Assembly: GCF_036785885.1 (NCBI RefSeq)
Contig: NC_092323.1
Location: 9,184,501 to 9,248,500, forward strand
Direction: 5' to 3'
DNA: 64,000 bases
From: Coffea arabica
Lineage: Eukaryota > Streptophyta > Magnoliopsida > Gentianales > Rubiaceae
Part shown: positions 36,181 through 47,050 of the stretch, one piece after another
How positions within the stretch are numbered: the first letter of the stretch is position 1
How the letters are laid out: the number at the start of each line of letters is the position of its first letter
Notes under the pieces: generated by a model
Databases searched by the model: none
Told to the model about the DNA's origin: nothing
Seen by the model: only the letters and a program-made list of their open reading frames with translations
Translations under genes and position numbers: made by a program

Positions 36181-37660
36181 CATTTTCTTTCCCATTAAAA
36201 AAGGGATAGGGGCGGAGGTATACCTAAAAAAATATATATATATATTATAATTATATATAACATATTTAATATTATTAGTTATAATAATTATATTTATTGA
36301 AGCCTACATTATTTATTGAAAAAATCATTTAAAACGTTCCTCATATTTTTTTAAATGAGATTTTATATCATTCATTATTATAATGGTAATTTTATGTCTC
36401 TTGCAAAATTAAATCGATAAAATTTAATTTTAAAAAATCGGTAAAATTTGATCCCAACTTAAGTTTTCGATCTTTTTTTACCCTGACTCCATTATACAGT
36501 CCACACATAATTATTATTTTAGGACTAAAAGGTTAGATCCTATTTATAGTTTAACCTGATCCATATTTATTTTTATTCCTAAAAAAGTAGGATCAAATTC
36601 AAGCCATAATCAATTTTCTCAATAAAAAGGGATCTCATCTAATTATATTCATTTTTGTCACTAAAAAATGGGATTTAATCTTTTTATACATAAAAAATGA
36701 CTGTATATGAATCATGTTAGTGATTTCAAGTTAAAACATGGTAAAAAACTTAGGTTTCGACTAAATTTTGTTAACTTGATTTTATAAAGGGAGTAAAATT
36801 ACTATTTTAAAAGGGAAGGAAAAAAAATCATTTGGTAAGATGTGAGAGATATTTTGAACGATTTTTTATTATTTAAAGGGAGATCTTGAACTCTGTATCT
36901 CTAATTTATACTCTCCTTCCCTATATCACCCAATCCATCGTTTCCTCTTCCCTGACCCACATGATGCTTGATTTTGAAAATCATCCCATTGTGTTGATCT
37001 CTCAAATGAAGCGACATAAAATCATGAAGTTTTATCTTCATAATTATCATTTAATGTAAACATTGTCTCGCTTACAATATGTTCTCTAAATGATTAGCTC
37101 TACATAATAGTCATTCAATCCAACGTTGTATGATTTCAAGATTTCAACAACTTTCATAAACTTTTTTCGTCAATGATATCTATGTTTAGCACTAAACAAT
37201 GTGCTATATATAGCTAATTGTCAATGAGATATTTATGCACGTACGGAAGTTAACACATATAAATCACACTAAATTTATTATGTAAATACATATACTAACA
37301 ATTATTATCTTTCATTGCATTTATACACTTTACGTAATTATTTTTATGTTTTAAAAAAAATTAACATCTCAACTATTTCTTCTTCTCGAGTAGTGCGTGC
37401 AGTAGACACTCATTAAATATTTCCAATATGATCACATATTATGTTACATGTATAAGAACCTACTTAAGTAAAAAAATCTCTATTGTTTATTAAAATTAAT
37501 CCTCAATAATTATGCTACCCCAAAAAATGTTGCTAGTTCCTAATTTGAAGTCACTAATATTTCATTCGGTGGATAGACAAATAATCTCGTCATATATCTT
37601 GCCTTCCATCCAAACATCTCCACAATAAATTTGCAACCAAATCACGGATTACATAAGATT
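36181..37660. other. AT-rich 5' flank of CCCH copy 1
   Basis: No gene was seen. From about 36299 to 37060 it aligns with 46393-47040. From about 37075 it aligns with 51113 onward. The break falls exactly where the Helitron pair sits in unit 2. An AT microsatellite lies at 36232-36245. Confidence 0.6.
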
Positions 37661-38227
37661 AACTTACCTTATGAGATTAGTGACAAAAGGAAAAAAGTGA
37701 TTGGAATTAAGAATAGACAGCGGGAAAGTGAGTCGGACTCAAATAAGTGCCCCCGAAGCTGATGGCTCAAAAAAAGAAAAGAAGCCCATGTCAGTAGCGG
37801 TGGCAGAAGCAGATGCAGATGAATATCCCCGCACTTTTTCGGGTAAAAGTACACTAATCATTTACTCTCCAAATCGGACGACGCGGATCAATGCGTATGC
37901 AGCAACCCTGGTCTCGTCAGCGCCTCTTCAACCCAAGAGACGCGTCTGTTAAAACGCTTGAGCTCGAGCAAAATGGCCGAAACTCAAACAAGACGAAGCA
38001 GAAAATAATCGCTTGTTATAACCTCAAAATTTTCCTCTAGGGCTTTTGCATTCTAATATCTAGAACATTCCTAGTCTTGGAACACTGCCCAAAAAAAAAG
38101 TTTTCTCTTCTGCTGCTGCTTAACGAACTTGAACTTGATTCAACCATTACTACATTAATTAGTGGTTCCGGTTCCTAAATGCGGAGTAAATCGTGTTGAT
38201 TTTCTTTATTTAAAACAAGATAAAAAA
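37661..38227 (+). promoter_or_regulatory. promoter and 5' UTR region of CCCH copy 1
   Basis: Conserved with 51780-52358 in unit 2 at roughly 90% or better, including GATGCAGATGAATATCCCCG and CAATGCGTATGCAGCAACCC. An open frame here (37701-37952) is not preserved in length or phase between the copies. I read the region as leader and promoter sequence and not as coding. Confidence 0.4.
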
Positions 38228-41200
38228 ATGAAGCGAGTGAAGAAATCCAGCAGAGTTTGTTGGGCAACTGAAGCTAATCTTTGTCAGGTATACTCACACT
38301 AATGCTGTTGATGACCATCATTGTATCCGTACTAAATTCGTGTATTGAATCAGCTTTTCAGTGTTTTTTTTTTTGAAAACTTTTCATGTGTTAATTTTTT
38401 TTTTGGAAAAAATTACTTGGCTTTTTAAGACTTCAAAAAATGAGATTTCCTGCTAATTTGTGAGTGCACATTAGTTTACAAATTTGCAAACAAATAATTT
38501 GCGTGCATTCATTTATCTATTGTATTTGGGAACAGTACTTTATTGATTTTTGTTGGTAACCTAATTGATCCCGTCGATTGTAGTAGGATTTGCTTTAAGA
38601 AGCCACAACTATATTGTTTTTGGAGAGACCAGGTATTAAAAACTCTGTTGTTTTCTAAAATGCAGTTCTTAAAAATACAAACAAAATTGAAATTTTTTAA
38701 AAAGAGCATCATGGACATAATTTAGATATACAGTCAGTAAATTTTTAGACATATGGAAGTACACATTATAAGAGATAAAACGAGATAAAAAGGTCAATAA
38801 TCATTCAATTTAAGTTTAAACTTTAAAGGAAGCTTTGAACTATTTGAGGTGTTAATCTGTTACATGGGGAAATCAAATTCTGTTCTACATTAATGAACGC
38901 AACTCATACTTTAGGGAAGCAAATTTCTCCTTCCTGGATGCATGGATGCATCTAGTTCGGTGGAGAGAAAGAACTCAACCCAATAAACAAGCTTCTGAGA
39001 ATCCTTCATTCTCATTTCACGGAAGAAGTACTCATTGAGCTCCAATACGTTGCTAATACACTGATAAGCTGGATGTGTTTTGTGTTTACAAGGATTCTGG
39101 GTGCATAGCTTTTAAGTTATATCTTACTAAAAGAAATGCAAACTAAGATGCTTTCGACCAAGCAGGTGCATGCAGTCAAAAGAAGTAAAAGGAGAGTAGA
39201 AAAAGAAGTTCAGGTAAATGAAGCCTTGAATAATAAATTTGTTCTTTGTAGGCATGAACAGTTTGCTTCATTTTTGAGGCAAAGAGAATGTCTAAAACAT
39301 AAGGGATTCTGAGAGTTCTCCAAGCAGGAAGGAGATGAAGTTCCGCTTATACTTTGTATCAGCTGTTCTGATTAAGCACGTGATCTGAACATAAGCTATT
39401 GAAGATCATTTTAATTTTAACTAAATGATCTACAGATTTCAAGCTTTCGAAACTTGACTAACAGAATTATTATCTGTCACTTAGATGTATTCTTTTGATA
39501 TGATCTTGGTGATGTTTTGCTTTTCAGAAGTCATTGATAAGACAACACATTTTGGAAGATGTGAAGAATGGTATCAAGAAACTGTCTGGAAAATACTTTA
39601 ATTTCAAAAGTTTTCAAGGTGGATAAAATGTCCTGTTTAAGTCTTTTGACTTAAAGGTTCCCAACATCGAATGAGCTACTCTTAAGACACTTCTTAGATT
39701 CCATTGAATTGACGATAATCCTGATGCTAAATGATATGCTAACATGTGCACTTATCAAGCTGGCATTCAATGAGTGTGCCAATGCTTAGTTAGAGCATGT
39801 TAGTCATTATGGGCACCATTTATGGGAATAACCGTGCTATAATATCAGACCTATTGTTCACTGTATGTGAAACTATTATCAGCTAATGTTGTCGAAAAAT
39901 GGTAAACAACTCCAAAAGATAACTTGAACATGTTGGGAGTCAAAAGAAACATAATCATCTAAACTTTAAATTACGCTTTGCATTTTTAGGTCTACTTAGA
40001 GCATTAACTTTAGGGTAAGCATATTGTGATTGGCTTGCAATGGGTCGCGTGGGAGCTGTTACACAATCTGAAGCAGCCATGATGTCTATCGAAGTACAGA
40101 AAGAGCTGTTACAATATATATACATCAGTCATGTTATGAGTTCAAGGAAAGGACAGAGTCAGCTGATAGATCAATGGAATATATACTTTGTAAGGAAAGG
40201 AAAAGCTGCTCTCCTTTGCCAATGTTAAGTCTGATTTGTTAGAATTTGTCCACTGGAATAGCTTAGGAAACACGGTTATTGTAAAGTGCGAAATAATGAG
40301 TTCAAGTGGATGAAAAATAACCGACAAGGATAGCCTCTACCTATTAGGTTGTAGTTGCAATTATGTTAGTAAATCATCTTGAGCATAATTCTCAGCTTCT
40401 GAGCAACACAAACCTAGAGTCTAGCAGGGTATTCAAAGTCCCTAGAGCAGTCCGCAGTTTCTGCCTTTTGCTTAGATAAAGGGGTAGAAGTAATGGCACG
40501 TTGGAAGTTCTTGTATGCGCACGCAATGAACGGTCTTTGGGGAGATTGTTGATTCTTGTCTTTAAATGAAACATGTACCATGCAGTGTGATGTGTTCCCA
40601 AGAGGGCATCATCACTTGCATGCGTGATGCAACAGTAGAAGAATGCTCCAATATAAACGAGATCGCCTGCTTTAGTTGTGAACGACCAATAGGTACGTGG
40701 TTCTTCTTCTTATCCTCAGGCTTTTAATATGGTAAACTACAAATTTGTGTTAATGCGGTTTACTCTGAAGATGAGGTGACTTGCCATGCTTCTCCTATGT
40801 GCTTGTTGCAGAAACATTGAAGTTATCATAGGGTTTTCATATAGGATTTCATAATCATAGGTAGTTCTATACTTTTATTTATTAAGGAAAATTGATTCTC
40901 AAGATAGTGGATGCTTGGTTAAATGTGTAGAACTTTTGCTGCTTTCACTGATAAACATAAAGTTGGTACATTTTGGTTTTTGAAATATGGTCGTGCAAGA
41001 AATCAACTAATTTCATCATGTTTTACCATCTTGAAATGTATGCCTTGTCTATGTGAAGTATACATTGCATTTGGTTGGGATGAGAAGGCAGGTTCTTGAA
41101 TGTGAAGGCAATGAAACTTCTGCAGCGGAGTTACTGCTGCCTCCTCTATGCTGTTCCTTTCACTTCCAATTCGGGCTTCTGGGCTTGTTTTGGGATTGGG

Positions 41201-43824
41201 GTGGTGGGGAGGAATGGGGAATTGATTGAATAGGCTGCCATGTGGTGCGTCAAACAATGTAGCCCTGCTGGTTCTTTCTCAGCCTTGTCATCTCTCTACA
41301 TGCATTATGTATATTACCGTGTTATTTACATATTTATCCGATTCAATACATTCAAGTCCTCGTTTGTTATTAGTGCAGGCAAAATTTGTCCAATCAGAAG
41401 ATTGCCTATCTGAAGTAGGTAGGGAACCTCCTGGCAATCCTCACGAAAAGGTATCAAACGAAAATATTGCGATTGCTGATGGTTTTCCTGGTTCGTCAGT
41501 CGGAAGCTATCCCAACCAACTGAGCCATAAAGGTGTCTCACACATTCCTCAGATTCCCTGGAGAACTCCTCCTCGAGTAAGCTTATTAGAAGTGATAAGA
41601 CTGCATAATTTTCACATTTTGCTTCTCAATTTGGGGTAACCTATTATGTATTTATCAAGCAGTTTGATTTGAAGTTTGAATGTCACGTGGCTGCTGGGGA
41701 AGAAAGTGAAGAGGTAGAGGTTCAAAAGCACAGGGAAATGAGAGTGCATGAGGCAGTTTATCCTCACTTTTCTGCAGTTCCTCACTGGTAAAGTAAACTC
41801 TTTTAGTTTAATTCAATTAATTGCTTTCTTCTCTTGACCACATCATTGGCATTTTCCAAATAGCCCCTCGATCTCATCGGATATGGAAGCCGAACATTTT
41901 GATGATTGGCATACTCCGGTTATTCCTGTCACCGCAATTGAAGAAGCAGCAGAAACGGACTGCCTCGCCAAGCCAGAACCCGCAAAATTACCCCAAAGCC
42001 CATCAACTTCTGAAATTTTTAACATCCCTCAGAGCAAGTCTCTTCTTTCTCGAGACCTATCTAAAGGTAAAAAATCTGATCATGCACCACTGCAAGATGT
42101 AGATGGCCCAATGGTTGCAGCAGCAGCTGCCACAACTGCAATCATGAAAAGTAAAGAGCCTCAAAGTTTAATAGATCCAGAGTTGTTGATAAAGCTTCTT
42201 AGCAACCCAGAATTGGTACAGAAGCTGATTGATGAACGCAGACTAGCTTCAGATACTACAACTGGAACATCTGGATCAAAGATGGTTGAGTCTTCAGTTC
42301 ACCGTCCCAGCGCTAAAGGCAGCTTTCTGTTTGAGGAATCTACCATCGAAAGCTACAAACCTGACAATCCCAGAACAGAGTTCATCCACCGGCCATCAAA
42401 AGTGAAATGCTCGCCAGCTGCCCCAAGTAGAATTAGGGCTCAGTTGGTCAGTACTGAAACTGGACCAACATTTGCATGGGATGAAGTAGAACAGTTACTT
42501 CATTTTCAGAGCTCAACTATTGTTTCATTGGTCCAAAAGTCCACTACCGAAAATACGCATCCAGGCAATGCAGGAATTGAGGCTCTACTAAGGCCAGGGA
42601 ATCAACCATTAGCTGTTAAGGCAGAAACTGGAACAGGTCTTGGGCCAAAGCAAGTGACCACATCAATTTCATTACTGAGCTCAAAGTCTGATTTGCCAAG
42701 TCAGAACTCCAATTATGAAGTCTTTCAAAGAGCTGATGTTGGAAATATGTCTCTGCTGAAAGCATCACGTGCCTTATCAAGCTCAACTCCTGATGTTTTA
42801 AGTAAGAAATCCACTGGTAGATATATTCAACTGGCCGATGATGGACATATGGCTGTACCAAGGCTAGTGAAACGACCACAAGCCAACAATATTGAAGTTG
42901 GAGCAGGCTCTAGATCAAAGACAGTGGCACCATTAGTTCCCTTACTGAGCTCAAACCCTGATTTTCCAGGTAAGAATTTCATGAAAGGACATAGTCAACT
43001 GGGTAATTTCAGAGATCTCTCAGTACCCAGGTTTGTGAAACCAAACCTAGCTGGCTCTTCTATATCAGGAACAGCTTTTGAGCCAAAGAAAGTGACGCCA
43101 TCCGTTCCTTTGTCAAGCGTATTGCCTGATTTCAGCAAGAAGTCTTCTGGAGAACATGGTCCACTTTTATACACTAGCTTCCCTGAGCCTGCTGTAGAGA
43201 GGCATTCCCATACCTTTCCCCGAATGCAACCTGAATCCTTGGTTGATCGGTTGGATACTGCATATATAGCACCACGTCTTGGAACTTCACCTGTCCCTGG
43301 ATCACTAGCTGAGGTATATCGCCTTAAGAAGTTGATTGAAGAACATGGGTCGCATGATCGTGCAGGAAATGATTATGTTGGTGAAATTCCTGCTCCATCT
43401 TCTGTGCCTGGCGCAGAGCATCCATCTTTTCCTTTGGAGCCCTTGAGGGTAAAATTCCCGTCCACAGATCTTTTTGACAATTAGTTGTTGTGCATTTTCT
43501 TGTTCTCTGACAACCACATCTCTTTGTTTACAGAAAGATATCAGTTACTTCCAGTCCTTAATCAGGCAACATGGAGAAGAAAAAGGAAGTCAGGATGATG
43601 AGCTGTCTCTATATGGAATATCTCACAATCACCTGCAGTCCAAGGAATCAGATCGAAAGTATAAGAGAACTTGTAAGTTGTATAATAGTTCAATGGGATG
43701 CCGAAATGGTTCCAGCTGCCGTTACGAGCATGATGTACCTGGACAGTGGAGGTCTGATGTTGTGTTAGAGGCGCCTGGTGCAAAGAGGTTGAAGCTTGGT
43801 GGAAGTTTTACAGGGAGAACATGA
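38228..43824 (+). CDS. CCCH zinc-finger protein, C3H6/C3H30-like, copy 1
   Basis: Five exons, 38228-38287, 41379-41576, 41663-41787, 41864-43448 and 43534-43824, total 2259 bases in frame, giving 752 residues. Exon 1 encodes MKRVKKSSRVCWATEANLCQ, the conserved start of this plant family (RVSWA...LCQVRLFLSEDSPS). Exon 2 continues with KFVQSEDCLSEVG and ends IPWRTPPR. Exon 3 has HVAAGEESEEVE and REMRVHEAVYPHFSAVP. The large exon 4 is low-complexity, Ser/Pro-rich, with repeated PSVPLSS and LVPLLSSNPDFPGKN motifs. The single C-terminal zinc finger is C-x8-C-x5-C-x3-H with Cys703, Cys712, Cys718 and His722. The likely role is nuclear RNA or chromatin-linked regulation, inferred from the domain only. 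Intron 1 is 3.1 kb. Compared with copy 2, exon 2 departs more from the family consensus (AKFVQ... against VKFFQ...), hinting at relaxed constraint. Confidence 0.85.
38706..40489 (+). repeat. identical tract in intron 1, copy in unit 1
   Basis: Constant offset of 14127 bases to 52833-54616, with no substitution or indel in the lines compared by eye. Differences resume immediately on both sides, with a T/A-run indel at about 38700 and the first substitution at 40490. Confidence 0.8.
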
Positions 43825-44276
43825 AGTAAAATGTTGTGAGAGATTGGCAACTAAATTGTTATTTCCGCATAGTTGTTATAGTTTGTACAGCTCAAGGACC
43901 ATTCTGTTTAAGTTGGCAGTTAATGTCAACAATGGAGGTCTGAAGGAACATTTGTCATAATTTAGAATTTCAGGACTTCCCTTCTTGTTTTCTCTCCTAA
44001 CGTGAGTCTTTGTTTGAGACTCGACCTATAGTAGCTTGAATGGGCCACTTCTAAGGAGTCGATCAATTATCAGATGAGTGATGTTGAGCATGCGAGATTG
44101 CTGGACTCTCAAGAATACATCTAGGTCATACGGGGAGAAATTTTCTTGCAATTTTCATTTCATTGCAATGCATGCAAAAAGGGATCCAGAGTTCTGCAAG
44201 TCTAAATGGTTTTCAACTACCGTGAAGTAACCGGCTCTTTTCTGCTAGTGGTTCTCCTTACTGGACTTTTTTCAAG
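43825..44276 (+). other. 3' UTR and 3' flank of CCCH copy 1
   Basis: Aligns with 58885-59575 of unit 2 apart from the hAT MITE region there. The homology, and unit 1, end near 44260. No gene was seen. Confidence 0.5.
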
Positions 44277-45172
44277 TGGTTCATCCTTACTAGGCATTTT
44301 TTTTTTGGGGGGGACAGACGTCCTTACCAAACTAATAGAGCCAACTTCAATTTTCAATTTTAGAGAGAGTAAAATTGGTAATTTGGTTTGAGATGTCTTT
44401 TAAAAGTTTCAATTTCCAACTAATAGTTAAAACTATACCTTCTATGGTTCTTTTATTTTTTCGTTGATCTCCTTAAAAACTAATTTACATCTAGGACAAT
44501 TGTCATTGTTGAAGTACTAAAAACAAAAGAAGAAGAAGAAGAAATATTTCAACTTACCCCTTTTTTTGAAGCTAAATATTTCAACTTACTCTTTGGTGTC
44601 ATCATATCTCTTCTTTTCTCTTTATTTAATACTCACAATCAAGAGATGGCTTTTATTCAAACTTCGTCTGCTTATCTCTTCTTGCATCTCCAAATCTTTC
44701 CAACCAAATGAAAGTGTCATTATGTAATCAAAAATGAGAAGGGGGCATTTGATATTCTTGTTACAGTTCAAAGAATGGTAAAGACAAAAAGCAATATAAG
44801 TTACAGAAAAGAATAAGACGGAAAATAGGACCAATTAATGAAAATATCCAAACATATGGAGGGAGAAGAGGAGTTTATGAAATAGAACGCCCTGCACCCT
44901 TTTTCTTATCTTTAGTAATTAGTCTGACACATCGAGGAAATTTAGGTAGGTAGATAAAAGATTTCTACTCCAACCCAGGCACGACCTTAGACAATGAGCA
45001 CACTCTACGATATAATTCACACTTAGATAGCCAAACAAAGGTTGAATTTGGAGTTAAATGTTACTTTGTTAATAGATTTCTGTTCCATTCCAAGCACGGA
45101 CCTAGACAATTAGAATGGTTTGTGATATAATTTGCACTCACATTACCAATTATAGTTTGAATTTAGAGTTGG

Positions 45173-45790
45173 GTTTTTTTTTTAATCGAGACGGTAGAAT
45201 TGTATTACTTGACACAAAAGTATTTACAAAACGAGCAAATGCTCGATACTTACAACGTGCCATTAGCACAGCAAATTAGAATTAACCCTACGTCTTGATA
45301 ATTGCTCAAAGCTTGAACACTAAACTGAACACTTGGATAATTTCTATTCACCATTTCTAAGCAAAAGTAGCATTGTAAAACAAGGTACTCAGCCCTTGGA
45401 CGTCCTGCATCAATAATGTTGTTACCCACCCATGCATCCATTAATTTTTTTCGTTGGATTTTCTGTAGAAGATTTTTGTCAGGAACTCCAATGTTGACAA
45501 GTCTCCATTCCTGTTCTGCTGCCTTGATTAGAGCAAGCTTGACACCCTTCAGCAAGTTTGATTCTCACTTGCTCTTTCTCTCATTGCCCATCCCATTAGG
45601 TCCTACTCTCTTCCTTCATTTGCCACAATACCATAGCCAACAGCTCTTTCTTTCTTGTTCCATTGCACAGTTATCCTCAGATGCATTCCTATTGATGTAG
45701 TCTCAGCATTCTGCACTGCATCTTGGCCACTGTGTTGCTGACGTACTGTTGTTTTACCTATGTTACACCTCCTAGCTCTCCCTACTGCAT
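45173..45790 (-). mobile_element. 5'-truncated LINE fragment with RNase H domain
   Basis: On the minus strand a frame (45555-45250) reads GVKLALIKAAEQEWRLVNIG, QKIQRKKLMDAWVG and CYFCLEMVNRNYPSVQFSVQ. It resembles the RNase H tail of plant L1-type LINEs (AIKxALxKAxExGW..., IQRKK, V-R..N..AH..A). An A-run on that strand (T-run 45177-45187) marks the 3' end. Frame breaks surround the domain. It is absent from unit 1 at the corresponding site. Target duplication is obscured by the local 120 bp repeats. Confidence 0.5.
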
Positions 45791-47050
45791 GGTCGAATTG
45801 CCAACTATGGCTTGAGTTTGGAATTAGGAGTTATTTCATTACCATATTCATTGGATATGGTTAGGCTGTGTTTAGCTTTAGATCTTGTAGTGCTTCTTTG
45901 TTCTCACCTTAGATTAGTTTCTTTGTAATTAAAGGATAGCCTGCTTCCAACCATATTTTAAAAAAAAATTATATCTGCGGTTTTTGCACTCTTTGGCTTA
46001 AAAACAGTGAACTTCTTAATTTATCTCAGAACTTACAAACAATATGAATCTATGTAATTGTTTAAAACACTCGTGTTGAAATGATTATAGCTTCTTTCTA
46101 TTGTTATGTATTAATTTGATTTTGCAAAAACAACTGTGGAATGGCAAAATGTCTATGGTTGCTTCGGTGGCGTTACACTTAGAAAAGATAAGGAAAACTC
46201 TAGACCTTTTGTAAGACTGTTTCTATTGGTCAAAGTATTAAATTTCCTTAGGCTGGTTTGGATGAATTTTGGACCGTCACTGGGAGAAGAACCAAATAAA
46301 AAAAAAATTAAGAGAATACAAGAGAACGGAAATGATTGAATAGTTAATATGGTTCGCATTCCAAAAGTGGCAAAACAATGAGGAAAATTTATTGAAGCCT
46401 ACATTTTTTATTGGACAAATAGTTCAAAACGTCCCCATATTTCGTTAAATGAATGATAATTTTATATCATTTATAAAATTAAATTGGCAAAATTTGATCT
46501 CAACCTAAGTTTTTGACCATTTTTTACCCTGAATCCACATATGATTATTGCTTTAAGGACAAAAATGTTAGATCCTATTTGTAGTTGAACAAATTATCCT
46601 ATCCATATTTATTTTTACCTCTAAAAAAGGATGATCTAACTCAAACCATATTCAAAATTTTCCAAAAAAAAGAGATTTGACCCAATTTATATTCATTTTG
46701 TATCACTAAAAAAAGTGAGATTTGACCTTTTTGTACGTAAAAAATGATTACATATGATCACATAAGTTAAAAAAGTGATTGGAAACCTAGGTTAGGACTA
46801 AGAATTTATAAGAAACGTAAAATTAATATTTTAAAAATGAAGGACAAAATAATTCATTTAGTGAGATGTGAGCAATGTTTTGAACAATTTTTCCTTATTT
46901 ATTTTCAAAGTTCTAATTCTGCCCACGAGATGTTAAAGAATTAACATAGCGGTGCTTGATTATGAAAAAAATCATCCATTTTTGTTAATCTCTCAAATGA
47001 AGCAAGGGAAAATCATGAAGTTTTATCTTCATATTTATCATTTATAGACA
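45791..47050. other. AT-rich DNA of unit 2, no gene seen
   Basis: The first part (to about 45930) matches 26276-26350, and the last part (46393-47040) matches 36299-37060. The middle has no counterpart in unit 1 and no recognisable protein. Short frames at 46136-46339 and the opposite strand do not resemble known families. Confidence 0.4.

Larger units (their letters stand above)
25226..44260 (+). repeat. tandem duplication, unit 1 (with CCCH gene copy 1)
   Basis: Unit 1 starts near GGTTCGTCTTTACTAGACTC and GAGCCAACTTCAATTTTCAA, matched by GGTTCATCCTTACTAGGCA and GAGCCAACTTC at about 44277-44340. It ends near GAAGTAACCGGCTCTTTTCT, matched at about 59550. Subtracting the gypsy insertion leaves about 9.2 kb. 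Homology with unit 2 includes the 5' flank, the full CCCH gene and its 3' flank, with roughly 90% identity by eye outside one identical tract. The orientation is direct and the units are adjacent. Confidence 0.85.

Noticed and set aside
37701-37952. 83-codon frame upstream of CCCH copy 1 (and the 76-codon frame at 51909)
   Set aside because: The two copies differ in phase, length and C-terminus despite high DNA similarity, so the frame is not conserved as protein.
40040-40228. 62-codon frame in intron 1, identical at 54167-54355
   Set aside because: Its identity between copies is explained by the identical DNA tract. It has no recognised similarity and no splice partner in frame.
42616-42879. 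minus-strand frames inside CCCH exon 4 (also 57677-58015)
   Set aside because: Shadows of the coding strand in low-complexity sequence; no family match.
46136-46359. overlapping frames on both strands in unit 2
   Set aside because: Short, low-complexity ends, no family resemblance.
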